DNA of 64,000 nucleotides from Rhynochetos jubatus (taxonomy: Eukaryota; Chordata; Aves; Eurypygiformes; Rhynochetidae). A model generated the notes under the pieces. It saw nothing but the letters and a program-made list of their open reading frames with translations. It had not been told where the DNA came from and did not search any database. This document shows positions 38,211-51,049 of this stretch, piece by piece. The stretch spans positions 34,243,722-34,307,721 of the forward strand of contig CM050654.1 of the NCBI GenBank assembly GCA_027574665.1, in the 5' to 3' direction. The position numbers were made by a program, and so were the translations under genes. Positions within the stretch are counted from its first letter, which is position 1, and the number at the start of each line of letters is the position of its first letter.

Positions 38211-40253
38211 CTGTAAATGGTCTCTCAGTATACATTTACACATCTTGGGCATCGTACAGATATCTCCCTGACTACTGTCTTGTGTGTTACTCTCTGACAA
38301 TCTCAGTTCTCTATTAAATTTCTCATCACTTGTTCTGTCATATTATTCTGCAGAAGTTCCTGTTTAAATTCACTGTGACTATTCACAGAACAAGGTACTA
38401 CTTTGCATAAGTAAGGATTAGCAAACTTTGACAACAGCAATTAGAGCAGTCCATTTACTACTGCAATTTAGAGGCCTGTATGCATTTATTTCATGGACAC
38501 TGCTGTGTTGTGCTCTTTCAGATATCCTAGTTTCTGTTGGCTTCAGTAATTCCAAGACAGTCTTCATTTAGCAGTCTGGGTCAGGAGTAAAAAAACCCCA
38601 AACCACAATTCAAGTGCAGAACAATTTATGGAGAAATGTTGCAATGCAAATTGCAAATTCTTTAATTACCATGTATTACATGTGTTTATATATATAGACA
38701 CAAAATACGCTGTATCTACTATCCCTTCCTTGCCTTTTTATAAGTTATTTTGAAAACTGCCAAGGAAAATTTACGTCCTTTGCTGACAGTTTCTGCGTGA
38801 CTCACCCTACATCTCATCCATCACAGATTGCTCCTACTGCAGGGTCAATCATCAGTGCAAAGACAGTGGGATTTGACACCAGGTCATTTTTATATATTAA
38901 TTTTACTCATTAGTCCTTCATAGCATAATGTGGAGAACTAGAGGGGGAAAATATGACCACAAAGATTTTTAACCCTTGTAAAAAGCTTGGGTTTCAAGAT
39001 TAAAATGCCCCTCTCAAAGAAGTTCTGAATCTTCTCTGCTTATAAATAATAGTCAATAGCCTACCACCAATCTGTCATACCACAGGTAATGAAGATCAAC
39101 AGATCAAAATTTACCTGTGGCTGCAGATGTGGGAGAGATGAAAGGAGGAGGTTGCTGGGGTTGAATCTCAAGCACCTGTGCATGGCCAGCCTCTGCAGCA
39201 GCCCCCAGCCCTGGGGTGAGATTTCCTGCAGCCAGTGCACAGCTCTGACCGAGTACCTTGGCATAGCACCATGGGGAGGGAGAATTTCATCTGTCTTGAC
39301 CTGTGTTCAGGTATGTACCTATGGGAACAGATCTGTCAGTATCTGACATCTTCTATCGAAGACAATCTTTGGGAAGTGCCTGAAAATCAAGACACTCCTT
39401 TCGCTAAGAATAAAGATTTGGTATCACTGGGGATGAAAGAGGGACTAGACTCCAGAAATGAAAGAGAAAAGAAGGTAAAATTGTGAAAAGTGTCCTCTAT
39501 TTCTATTTTATATAATTTGCAACCCAACCCAGTATTTGAAAACCAAATCAATTTAACAGATATGGCCAGACTATGAACATTCCTATTCTTTCTATTGTTC
39601 AGTTGGTGAAGACTTTTCTGTCAAAAGAACTTTTCCATTAAAAAATCTACTTGCTACCCAAAGAAGATTTATTTTTAAACCCCACCACCACCACCCTTTT
39701 TTTTTTTTAGTAGGAATTTTCTAGTCTCAGATTGTTGTCTGGACTTTTTTCACCATCCATCTCCAATGTCAGATAGGAATGATTAACAATAGGAGCAGTA
39801 ATAACGATAGAAGTATTGCTTTACTTTTAGCTAATGGGCTACATTTTTCCCCTCAGAAATTTTATTGTTCCATGTTATATGTATCTATATATTGGTAGCT
39901 AAAATAAATATATTACATAAAAATAAATTTGGCACTTTTATGTTTCTAGAAATCCTGTTCAAACAGATTTGTTACAAAAAACCAATGTTATTTCTCTGTA
40001 TTTTACATTCTGGTACAGCATCTCATGATACTCTGTTAAACATTACAGTCTTAAGTATGCATCATTTAATGCAAATATTGCTACTTAGGTGGTTGGGCAC
40101 ATTTGTGAATCATATATCAAAATGAAACTTGCATTTCTACAACTATTACATTGCATTATCTCAAGAAATAGAACACAGTGAAATTATTTATTTTCCATAG
40201 ATTTGAAAGTTACTTTTTGGAAGTCCTGGCAACATGGCAGAAAAAGTGTTGGG
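38211..40253. other. No gene recognised; includes a GC-richer patch
   Basis: Mostly AT-rich. A GC-richer patch at about 39105-39310 carries overlapping open frames on both strands (for example 39089-39346 +) and a good donor-like CAG|GTATGT at 39307-39315, but no matching strong acceptor or family resemblance. A short CCA repeat followed by a T run is at about 39680-39709. Confidence 0.5.
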
Positions 40254-40271
40254 TTTTTTTTTTTTTTTTTT
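40254..40271 (+). repeat. T18 homopolymer
   Basis: Eighteen consecutive T preceded by GGG. It sits inside chance open frames and produces a run of phenylalanine in them. Confidence 0.9.
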
Positions 40272-43200
40272 GCCTTTGCTTTTACAAGAACCAATCAGAT
40301 TCTGCAAACACACACACTCACAGTGGGAAGCTTTGTTCTGAACAGAAATATTTTTTTCCATATTCCTGTTTCTCTCAGCAGAATTGCACTCATCACCCTT
40401 TATTTCCTATTTGTTTGAACGGTGTGAATAGTTTCAATGCAGGCTCAGGACTACCTGCTTCTCAGGCAAATCTCTGTGTTTGACTTAACTTGCCAAAGTT
40501 TCAGCAAATTCTCCTATAAATGGAAAGGGCCTTGTTTTGGGAGAAAAGAGGGGAATTGGTAAAGCTCTTTCTGTACTTTATAACACGGCCTTCCTACCTG
40601 CAATGTGAAACACTAGGGCTAAATATAAATATACAGTGGGAGTTTATAGTTTGTTATTTATATTTCTAAAGTGGCATAGTTTTTATATTTCTTAGCCAGA
40701 ATTCTCACAGATCATCAAACTTAGGAATCCATGTACACAGATAAGACATCACCTTCAGTCCTCGAGAAAAAAACCAATATCTATTCAGCATCTTCAGCAC
40801 TACTTGCTCATCTTATGATCTGCAAACTGACACTCATTTATTTTATATCTAGCTCTTTGGATTAAACACAAAGCAAAACACTAAGTCTACAAACACCAGT
40901 TCAGGCATATTCCCCAGACTATTCTGGATTTAAAAAAAATAATAAATAATAATAAAAAAAATCTTTTCTTAAAATGCTGTTCTGCCATCCTAACTTCACA
41001 TAACAATTCCGGGTGCAGGGAGTCCAGTCCACCAGTAAGGCAGAAGTCCAGAGTGCTGCAGTCCAGCAATCACTTACAGGTCTGAAGTGTCAGAATAAGC
41101 GGTTTGAAGAAGGACAACCAGTTAAGTAGCTTAGCCTTGCAAACCAGGTACCTTTAAGCAATTCAAACTTATAAATCACTTGCCTGTCCTTCATTTCACA
41201 GAAAATGCCTAGTCTTATCCCGTAATTCCTCATTTTAATTATTCACTTTCTGTGCAAAATTACAACCTTTTTAAAAGCATTAGAACTGCATTTGCAAAAC
41301 TTAAATTCATATAATTGCTAAAAATGAAGAACCATTTCAACTTTATTTTTTTCCTCAGAATGCTCTTTAAAATGCCCTTTTTCTTACAAAATAAACCTGG
41401 GAAATTTTCAAGGAAGATCAATTTTAGTAAACAAAGTTATTAGGACTAAACACAAGGTTTATAATAGAATTTGGCTGAACTAGAAAGGATTTATGCTGTA
41501 ATCAATTACAAAAGCTTCAACATGGCTCTGTATGAAAAATGAAGAAAAACAAAAAGGGCAAAAGAAACCAAAACCAAAAGCTTGTCTGATGAGCTGAAAA
41601 TAACAGCTTTGCCACCAAATTAGGCAAGTAAGAAGGTTAAATATCACAACAGGAAAAAGCTGTCTAAACTACCAGACAGTTTTAGCTGAGAGTCCTTAGG
41701 GGATATTTTTAAAGGGCATGTCAAGTAAAAATAACTTCTTCACAGAGGAGGAAGTACTTCAGAGAGAACAATGGAGGGGAAAGAAAGAAGGCAAAAATGC
41801 CCTCTTCAGCCTTCCCTAGCAAACAGGAAGATCCTGGGACCTGGGGCTCAGCTCTTGCTCACTTTGTTAGGGAGGGTGGGGGCAATCACTGTGTTGTGTT
41901 ATCAGGAAAGTTGAACGTGCTTTCTCCCCTCACCCCAGAATGCTAAAATATCATTATATTCCCAGATCTTTTTTCAATCCTGACAGCAAGGTAACAAGGC
42001 ATATTGCTGAGAAAATAGAGAAGACATTGATTGGAAAAGATCCCTTTCCATGAGACAGAAATAAATATACTGGGGGCATGGGGTAAGGATGAATCAGTTG
42101 GTTTTTTTCAACTTCTGAACTCAATCGACAGTTTACCAATACAAGAAAAGAAGAAAGAAAGGAGGGGGCCGGAGCCGGGGGGGAGAATATTCTTATTCCT
42201 GGGGAAGTAACACCTTGGAAAAGATATTTCTGTAGGAAATATTACCCATATTACAGCAAAAGAGAGAGTTTTAATTTTAAATAAAAGCGGACAATGCATG
42301 TAGCCTTTAATTAGTGGGCTGTTGTTGCCAGATGGAGACCTTCCCAGGTGATTTTTCAAAAGGTTGGGCTGTATGACAGAGAATTATTTAAACCCAATCT
42401 CTTTTTTTCTATTCTGAGAGGTCTGAAGTATATTGCAAATACTATTAAAGCTTCACAAGCATGGTAGAAGCCCCATGTTCATCAGAAATGCTGACATGAA
42501 TGATGCAGAGCCTTGGTGCTTACAGAAAACTTTCCAAAACTATCTGATGTAGTAAGCTTATTGTCTTACCTTATTTTAAGGCTTCAGTGAGTGTTTTGGA
42601 GCATCATCCTCATTTGCCTCCAACACTAAGCGTTCCCCATTGCACGCAGAAGAAGTGGCCTTAATCCGTCTGAGCAGGAAATCTCATTGTGCTGAAATTA
42701 CATGAAAAGAGATTTTTAGATATTTTATAGAAAACTTGCTTAATACATGGTTGGTTTAGCTGAATATCACCTTCAAGATTTACCTCTCAGTTGCAGTCTC
42801 AGTTCCCATGTTCAGTGGGTGGATGGTACTTTCAGTATAGATGGCTTACTGCGGTAAAGGGAAACAGCAAAGAACAAACACAAAACACCTCCATGAGAAG
42901 AAAGCAGTGTTTGTGTTTCTGTCCCTGTAAGTATTCAAACTGTTTAACAGCTTTAGCAGCAGGCAGATAACTTAAGATTTATAACAATACCATGTAGGTT
43001 GTGGGGCTGTAGATACAAATGCCACTTTCATAATTATATTCTGTTCTTTTTTGAATTTGTAATTTCACTTGTGAGCATGATCATGATGCAATAATGCCAA
43101 AGCCAGGTCATGAAATATGGCCCCTTACAGATTGAAAAAAATTGAATCACTCCTCAAAATTTTTACATCGGTGGTTTTTTTTTTAATAACTTTCTCATCT

Positions 43201-43649
43201 GTGGTTTCAGCTCTCAGGGAAGAACTGTGTACATGCAGGCAGGCAGAGGATCATGCTTAAAATGTCATACCGAAATATCACCATGACATACACCATTTTG
43301 ATGCATCTAAATAAAATGAATGATAAAATGCCAAAAGAAAGGTTTCACTGATTTCCAGTGAAGATATTTGAATAATTATTTCAGTGTGACTGCAGTGAAA
43401 GCAGTTGGCGCAACTTCAGTATATCCCTTCCTGAAATGACATATTGAAAAAAAGCACTTACAAGTTCCTTAATGTGCATATTTTATGACAGAGAACACTA
43501 TGAAAGCCTGAATAAATTACCATAAAGAATCTTTAATAATTTATTTTAAAATAACAGCAAACCTTTCTGAATACCATTCCTTCATAGTTAATGAACAAAG
43601 CCTATGCAAAGTCTCTACAAAAAAGGTGACAGTGCTCTGCAGCGTTCTT
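40272..43649. other. No gene recognised
   Basis: AT-rich unique sequence. An AAT-type simple repeat occupies about 40929-40963, and a purine-rich G/A tract with a G-rich core lies near 42150-42188. No exon or recognisable mobile element. Confidence 0.6.
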
Positions 43650-44101
43650 AGAATCACAGAACAGTTTGGGTTGGAAGGGACCTTAAACACCATCTAGTTC
43701 CAACCCCCTGCCATGGGCAGGGACACCCTCCACTAGACCAGGTTGCTCAAAGCCTCATCCAGCCTGGCCTTGAACACTTCCAGGGATGGGGCATCCACAG
43801 CTTCTCTGGGCAACCTGTGCCAGTGCCTCACCACCCTCTCCAGCAAGAATTTCTTCCTGATATCCAATCTAAATTTCCCCACTTTCAATTTAAACCCGTT
43901 ACCCCTTGTCCTATCACTACAGGCCCTTGTAAAAAGTCCTCCCTCAGCTTCCTTGTAGGCCCCCTTCAGGTACTGGAAGGTGCTATAAGATCTCCCTGGA
44001 GCCTTCTCTTCTCCAGGCTGAACAAGCCCAATGCTCTCAGCCTGTCCCCATAGCAGAGGGGCTCCAGCCCTCTGAGCATCTCTGTGGCCCTCCTCTGGAC
44101 T
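43650..44101 (-). mobile_element. CR1 LINE, 5'-truncated, 3' end intact
   Basis: About 450 bp match the familiar avian CR1 3' region in reverse complement. The plus strand begins with the CR1 terminal motif (GAATCACAGAA at 43651-43661), then 'gtttgggttggaagggacct', and ends with 'tggccctcctctggac' at about 44085-44100, where CR1 similarity stops abruptly. This is the usual CR1 form: a short copy truncated at its 5' end by incomplete reverse transcription. No obvious target-site duplication is visible, as expected for CR1. The good match to the remembered pattern marks it as much younger than the other CR1 pieces here. Subfamily not assigned. Confidence 0.95.
43733..44101 (-). pseudogene. CR1 ORF2 C-terminal remnant with a frameshift
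   Basis: The C-terminal part of the CR1 ORF2 protein (the region downstream of the reverse transcriptase) is readable on the minus strand. From about 43980 down to the stop at 43733 the frame is intact and gives the family's conserved end, with segments such as ACSDRTRGNGFKL, FRLDIRKKF, RVVRHWHRLPREAV and LEVFKARLDEALSNLV. Upstream of about 43980 (to 44101) the matching translation is in another frame ([20 protein letters not shown]), which points to a single-base deletion near 43980. The 147-codon open frame ending at 43733 starts at 44176, outside the element. Its first 24 residues are therefore flanking DNA and the next 38 or so are out-of-frame CR1. It has no endonuclease or reverse-transcriptase domain and is not functional. 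Confidence 0.88.
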
Positions 44102-44984
44102 AATTACAGAAATTACAGTTGAGATTAACTTCCAGGGTTTCTTCTGGTTTTTTCCATCACATACTGCTCTTCCCACTCTGTAGGTTTTTGTCTCATCTGT
44201 ATGTTGTGTTCATTTACAAGAGAATACAACAGGAATATGCATTCAGATTAGCAAAGAAAACTATAGCTTGCTCCTCTGCTCACTAAGGAGGGTTATTAGT
44301 GTATTTATAGCCAATGAGACTAATGATGGCTCTTTCCATGCAACTATTGGAATCCACTGAAAACATGCAGAGTTTACAGTTAGTGGTATTCAGGGGCCAG
44401 ACAAGGCAACAGCTTTGGCTAATAACGTAAGAGTCATTCATCAACATAGAAGCAGCTATGTTCAGCTTGGTGAAGGAAAAGCTACATAACAAGAAAATCA
44501 TTATGGTTTCTTGTTATCAGACAGATGCAGGTAGTTTTGATGGTGTCTGGTGAAAGGTTATTTAGAAACAGGCTGCACGTCACTTCTTCACGGCATTCAT
44601 TAAGTGGTTTGTCAGATGGTATCGTGCTGTAGCAATATCCCAAACTGATCCATTTTGGATTTCCAACTGCAAGTCACAGATATAATGAAGAAAAGAAAAA
44701 TATTCTGCAGTGAAGCAACCACAGGCCCTAATGAAATGTGGCATATTAATTTCTGAGCTATGAAATTATATAATCCCAGTGGATTTATGTTTCCAACTCA
44801 AGGATCCTGAGGAGGACAAGAGACAGTCACTTCTGTGAAATACGTGTTTACACATTGCTCATGGCTAGGTTTCTCTTCATGTAATTGTCCTTTTTTTCAA
44901 AAAGTAGTGCTCGGGAATTATTGTGTGCGTTCGTTTGTTCAAGAAATGTCCACCTGGTTGCTTTATGAAACAGGCCAAAGGACT
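44102..44984. other. No gene recognised
   Basis: Unique sequence flanking the CR1. The stretch at about 44520-44660 has several CpGs and no repeats, which could reflect a noncoding element, but there is no specific motif cluster. Confidence 0.55.
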
Positions 44985-45077
44985 GACAGATCGATAGATA
45001 GATAGATGATAGAGAGACAGATAGACAATCAGACAGAAGATGGCCCAAGATGGACTGAAAGACAGACAGATAGCTAT
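44985..45077 (+). repeat. Degenerate GATA/GACA tetranucleotide microsatellite
   Basis: Runs of GATA (44992-45008 region) followed by interspersed GACA and GATA units to about 45073, interrupted by unrelated bases. The long minus-strand frames across it (44848-45098) encode Ser/Leu/Tyr/Ile-rich sequence produced by the repeat and are not genes. Confidence 0.85.
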
Positions 45078-48000
45078 GCAGAGTCCAAATTTAACCATTT
45101 GATCTCAAAAAAAATAAAAATCCCTGGAAGAAAATACAAGTAATTCATACCTTGTCTTGTTCTTAAACTGATCAGTGATGATGGGGAATAATTTTAATTT
45201 CATTTTCTTGAGAATAAAACTCAAATACATCTGATTGATTAAAAAAAAAAAAATCCCAGAATTTTAAACTGGATGCATCTGCAGCCTCATTAGCAATACT
45301 GCCATCAAGCTGTCACTCGCCTCACTTCACACCAGGTTTATTCTAATGCATGATGAACAATCATGAAAACAGAAGTGATTCATTCCCATCTGAGATTGTA
45401 GGTACAGTGAACATGAATGATACTACCACAAATAAGCTTACCTTGTGGTCTCTGTCCCAGAGACTCCAGCATTCTTGAAGCATTTTGCTGGGTAGGGGCT
45501 CAGTTTTCAGCACTGCAGATCAAAGCAAGGATGTACCAGAAAGAGCAGAGAGTGCTTTCATCTTTACAATATGAGCCATGTGATTGTCCTGGACATTCTT
45601 GCACCCAGGCAATACAATTTCTTCTGTCATGAGGCCAAACCGAGTGCGTTCCTGAAGCAGAGGTAGAAAATCAAAGCAGTATCACTTGAAGCAGGGGCTC
45701 GGATGGAGAGAGACACTGCAGCAGCAGGACGGGTTTGCACTGGCAGGAAAACAGGTCACTGCACCTAGGAGAATAACAGAACACCCAAATTCCCATGATC
45801 TCTGTGCATAGAGCAGCACCTGTGTGACACCCCTCTGCAGCACCTCTGGAGAGAGGATAGATTCACTTAACCACAGTCAGGGCTGATTTCTGAAATGCAG
45901 CTCATTTGGGGCTGAGCAGCTCGGAGCAGAGGCAGGGAGAGCTTGCAATAGAAAAATAGCCTAGCCACAAGTTTGTAACAAGCCCAGATCTCCCTGGCAA
46001 CTTGCCATAACTTTATTCATGTTACCTGGAGGTTGAATTTAGTCCGCAGCACCCTAAACGTATTGCAGATCCCAGTGACATGGAGGCTTTGGGCCTCCCA
46101 CCATTGCACCTCAGGATTTTTTGTGTATATGTACTGTACATCACTGAACCAAGATAGTTTTCATCTTTTTTCCAGCTCCTTGTTTAAAAATAAGGAAACA
46201 GAATTAGCTTTTTCTCCACTTTAATTCACCTTGTCTGAGCTGGTTATCACTGTGCTGAGTGTGGCAGGTTTTCCTCAGGCAACATAATTTCCATATTTAC
46301 TGTTGAATGTTGCCTTTTGTTATTGGTTCACAGTGGATTACTGCAATAGAAATGTAAGTACTCCACAAAAGCAGCAGCTTCATCCAGGATATGACAGTTA
46401 AGTAATGCTTCAAATTGACATATCAAATTACACAGATTACATATTTATAATCATTTTGACTTAATGTGTTTCCCAGCACTGATGTGAAGCAAGATGTATA
46501 ATTACGTGCAAGACTTCTGGGCAGCTATACGAGTATTCAGATGCTAAGTGTCATTCCTTTAAAAAAAAACCAACACAAAACACCAACATAATCTTGGCAG
46601 TTTGAGCTGGTTACCAGACTTCAAACTTAGTTTGGAAGCTTCTCAAAGCAGTTGTTATTTTCTTAGGTATTAGACTGGAAACATAAACTAGGCATTTAAA
46701 GCAATCTATTACATATAGCAGTAAAAACAAAATTAATTGTGTTGCCATACAAAGGTTCACTTGTCAAAAAAGAAAAAAAAATAGGAAAAAGGGTTCTTTG
46801 GAAGATACACTGTGAAGAAATAAACATAAAATTCCTATGCCAGAAAATATGATTCATGTAGCAACTTAAATTACCTAACACGTCACTTTTAGGTGAGGCT
46901 GTTTGTTTTTACTCTTCCTTCTCCACAGAAACATGAAGACTTTGATGCTCATCGAAGGACATTTAAAAAAAAAATTGACCCATTAATAAGGGCCTATTGT
47001 AAGCACTGTAAGGGAGGGCTAGCATTCTTTCCATAACACATCTCAGCTAGTATTAACAGTTTTTCAATACAGAGAAAAACTTGGGAAATGATAGTATCTA
47101 TGAAATGATTCTCAGTCAAAAATTAAAAAAGATAGAAAGAGATTCCCACTAAAAAGTAAAGATTAATAAATAATAAATCACATACTTCTAGAAGAAATCT
47201 GGCATCTCTATACTTTCCTTTCTGTCAGTGCTTGACATATAATGCAAGACCCGCCATATGATATATATGTGTGTATATGTATATAAAGTATATATAGATC
47301 TATCGATAGATATGAGGTATGAGATCATAGGTTGCTTCTTGGCTCTTACCTAAAGAAGTCCTACTGAAGCTGGACAAAAGTCTATTAATCATTCATGTCC
47401 AGATAGAGATCAATATGCTGTGAAACACTATCATCCTTTCCTTAGAAATAATGTTCAGGTATCTTTCAGCCTGCTTGATGTCTGCAATATCTCCTAAGAT
47501 ACTACTAAGGATTTGGTTTTGTCTGGTTTTATTTAAATGTATGATATATAATATAATAACATTAACCACAGACAACACTGTATGAAATGTTTGCTTATTC
47601 ATTATGAACAGAGACATGACGTCACTGGGAAAACTCCAATGGCCCAAGATTAAAGGGCAGGAGCAAGTGTTAGTCCTTGGGATGCAGGCTACCTCTTGAC
47701 CCCTATGACTGTAACTCAGATGAGGAATCTGAAAACTGTAATCTGACTAAAAGTTGTAGGAAAAAACATGACATTATAAAATTAAAATTGTCTGGGTTTA
47801 TTCCATGGGTATTAAACCAGGAAAGAAAACCACACTTAAATATCTCCATATTTAGTGCTGACTATCTACTCGGTCCTACTAATGCCATTTGGAATCAAAG
47901 CAATTTAGTATGCCTGAGAAATCAAATCCAAGGTACTGCTTATTTCCAAACTATTTAGCAGACCCACCCATTGCCTCTTAACATTAAATAAGTATTTTCT

Positions 48001-48853
48001 TTGCCATTTAACAGCTGGAGGATTTGAAGCATAAAGGAAAACAGAGAGGAAAAGTTCTAGGTGAAAAGTAAAACAAAACTGTAAAACTCCACTATACTCT
48101 CTTGCTAAAAAATGTAACTGTGTGAAAAATAGTGTCATATATTTTGCTGGGTTCAGGACATTATTTCAGATCAAAACAAGAAGTGAGCACATTAGCCTGC
48201 CTCAGTCACAACATCAGAACTGGGAAAGTTTGTCTCACTTGTACCAGATTTAAGCATTAGCTGGATCACATACTAAAACACTCTCTAACAGGAGGAGTAC
48301 TTTTTTTCTTTCAGGAGTCTGAGATTTCAATTTTTCTGCCATTTATACCACTTGTTCTCAAAAGAGATGAATAATCTTGTCCAGACTTACAGTTTTGTGT
48401 CTTGCTTGAAACAACACTCTGCCTTGGCATCTTCAAATACACTTCCTCCTTCTCTCTTCTCTTCGCCTATCGGACAGTTACCGTGTTGACCTTGGCATGT
48501 CACCCCTCGCCAGGCATATCCCTGCCAGCTCCCCAGTCCTTATTACTTCAAATATACATCTCACTTTCTCACTCCACAAGTTACCTTCCTTTTACTCACC
48601 ATACCTGCCTGGGGGAGGACGCTATCCCTGGCAGTGGCCTGCGATGAGGGGGTCAATGCAACTGCCATGGAGCATCTTCTGGGTGTCTCCAGCATCACAG
48701 CTCATCCCAGCAGGAACAAACATCCACCAGGTACCTCTTGGAAACTCTCCTATTTGTGAGAAGGCAACAAGAAAGCCTTTATTCTGCTGGGGGTTAGAGC
48801 TGGAAAGTATTGAACAATACAGCACGTTTTTTGTTGTGCTTCAATTTTTTAAT
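45078..48853. other. No gene recognised
   Basis: About 3.8 kb without recognisable exon or transposon. The tract at about 45640-45960 is GC-richer. An alternating TA/TG tract is at about 47259-47300. A GC-richer block at 48400-48890 holds a 130-codon frame (48497-48889 +) with no motif. Confidence 0.55.
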
Positions 48854-48876
48854 CTGCTTGGTGCAGCACCAAGCAG
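48854..48876. repeat. Perfect 23-nt palindrome (11-bp arms, 1-nt centre)
   Basis: CTGCTTGGTGC at 48854-48864 and GCACCAAGCAG at 48866-48876 are exact reverse complements around a single A. GC-rich. The cause may be a local inverted duplication or a dimer-binding site; nothing around it decides. Confidence 0.9.
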
Positions 48877-51049
48877 CCCAGGGTACTAGGCCATGCCTAA
48901 GGACTCCAAATGCTTCAGTAATAAAAACACAAAGAATTATTTATTAACCTCACCCAGCCAAAAATAAATGTGCTGAAGCGGGAAGGAGGAAGGAAGGGAA
49001 GAAGCCATGTCATTTCCAGATCTTTGCACATCACTGAAAAATGTCTCGCTTTAATGATTTACCTTGTGTTATATACTACCCATAAGAGTAGCAACCAACC
49101 CAGTATGAAAGGTTTTCATCACAAATTCAAACTCAATCATTAAGAAATACTTTTGTATGAAAAATTCTTACTGTAAATAACTCAAGATGGGCAAATCCTG
49201 AGAAACAAATCCTCTGATTTCCTCAGCTTGTTTCAAGCGTACTGTTAGAAAAGCCCTCTGTTGATAATACCTATAGAGTTCAAAGCTCCGTTTGCAAGAA
49301 GATGAATCCAAAAGTATGCTAAAAAAGCCATATTTTTCTGGAGATAATGGAGGATGTTCTTTGACTAAAATTAGTTTTTTGCTGCTTTGTCACTGCTCCC
49401 TTTTATATATGCCCCATGGCACCTATTGTCAAACTAATATGGCCATTCAATGTTTCATTGCTTAATTGTAAATTTTTAAATGAGATCATTTATTTTTATT
49501 ACTGATCAATCAAGTAGAATTTATAGCTTGTATTCCCCACACCATCCCCAAACACAGTTACCCCCAAAGGTAAAATATCTTGAAATGGGTATAAAAATTG
49601 AATTAAATCAATATGTTTTTATTCTGCTCCAGCTCTTTTCCCACTGTTCTACAATTAAAATTCTATGAGGAATATAATACTGAAGAAATAAATCTTGCAC
49701 TGTTTAATCAGACAAGATTCAAAGAAATAAATCACAAAGGAAATGAATGCATAAAGGAAATGGTGACTCTTCAGATGAATGGATAATTCTGTAAAAATGT
49801 ATTGCTTATTTTAACTCGTAAAAATTATGGCCAGTTTCATGTATATTAACCAGGTCTGTAATGAAGCATTCAAGCTCGCATGCTTTGTATACCCACAATA
49901 TAGGCAGTTGTGACGACTGTTTAAATTCCTTCATAAGCCAACCCACAGAACTTTACACTCTTCACCACTTACTAATTCCCTTTGTACCTTGCTAGTATGG
50001 CTGTCAGTCATGCACTCACACAATGCAGTACCAAAGGACTCTCCTAAGAGCTAATCTACGCAGAAATTACAACTGCTAAAGACCTGACTATGAACACAAT
50101 TTTGTTTCCTGCTCTGGTGTCCCTGCATAGGCTGGGGCTGTCACTGTGCCCACTGGCTGCACAAGGAAGCTGAAGACATGGAGACAAAATACCTGAGCTC
50201 ATGTGGTGCTCGTGGTCGCAGCAGCTCTTATGAGACGTGTTCAGGGCTGAGAGACAGGCATCGATAATGAAGGTACACAAAGATAACTTGCGACTTCCTT
50301 GGGCTCCCATCCAGAAAAGCACTTAGGCCGCATTAACCTGTAGACACCTGAGTAATATGCTTGAAATTGGTGGATTTTCCTCCAGTTTGTACAGAACTAT
50401 TGAAGGTTTGTGCCGAAATCCTCGTTACTTTGAGACTTGAATCCCAGAAGTGGCAAAGCAGATGAATGGTACATGTGGAAAGAGGAACACTGGAGCAGCA
50501 TGACATATGCAGACCAAGATAACATTCCTGTTCCTGCCCTTCTGCAGGACTGGAGGACTGAGGGCACCACAGGTCCACTGTTATGGGTCTACAACAGATG
50601 TATAACAATGAAAGTGGCTCTGCAGAAGTCAAAATCAGCAAAAAAAGTACCTGCATTTAAGAAGTATGAGGAAGGAAAGAGGTTCAGGAAATCACTTCTG
50701 ACGCTGGTCTATTAGTCTGACTTTGATCCATTACTCTGAAAGAAGAATTAAAAGCATGAAGGTAAACGGCAAATAGAACAAAAAGCAACAGGACTGGACA
50801 GATGAACAAAAATACTTCTTCATTATGCTAACTGTCTGAAGGACATAACAGTAACTCACCTGCATCTGAATTCCATGAGGCATACGATCTGATTCTACAT
50901 GACAATTTATAAATGGGAGATAGTGGAAAAATAAAAGGAATACAAAGAATAGCAAAAGTAGAGGTATCAAAGGGAAAGTGTCAGATGAGAGGGAAGGTTG
51001 GAAGTGAATTTGCCAAGGACTGGTTCCACGATTAGCTGGTTATACTATG
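48877..51049. other. No gene recognised
   Basis: Unique sequence. The frames at 50333-50656 (-) and 50437-50715 (+) overlap on opposite strands and lack motifs. CpG-containing non-repetitive stretch near 49815-49915. Confidence 0.6.

Noticed and set aside
44848-45098. Minus-strand frames of 66 and 73 codons rich in Ser, Leu and Tyr
   Set aside because: Created by the degenerate GATA/GACA microsatellite; no protein family resemblance.
47677-47958. 93-codon plus-strand frame with an acidic N-terminal part
   Set aside because: Starts at TTG rather than ATG; no splice signals or family match.
48497-48889. 130-codon plus-strand frame in a GC-richer block
   Set aside because: Pro/Ser-rich translation without a domain, mirrored by an open minus-strand frame; more likely compositional.
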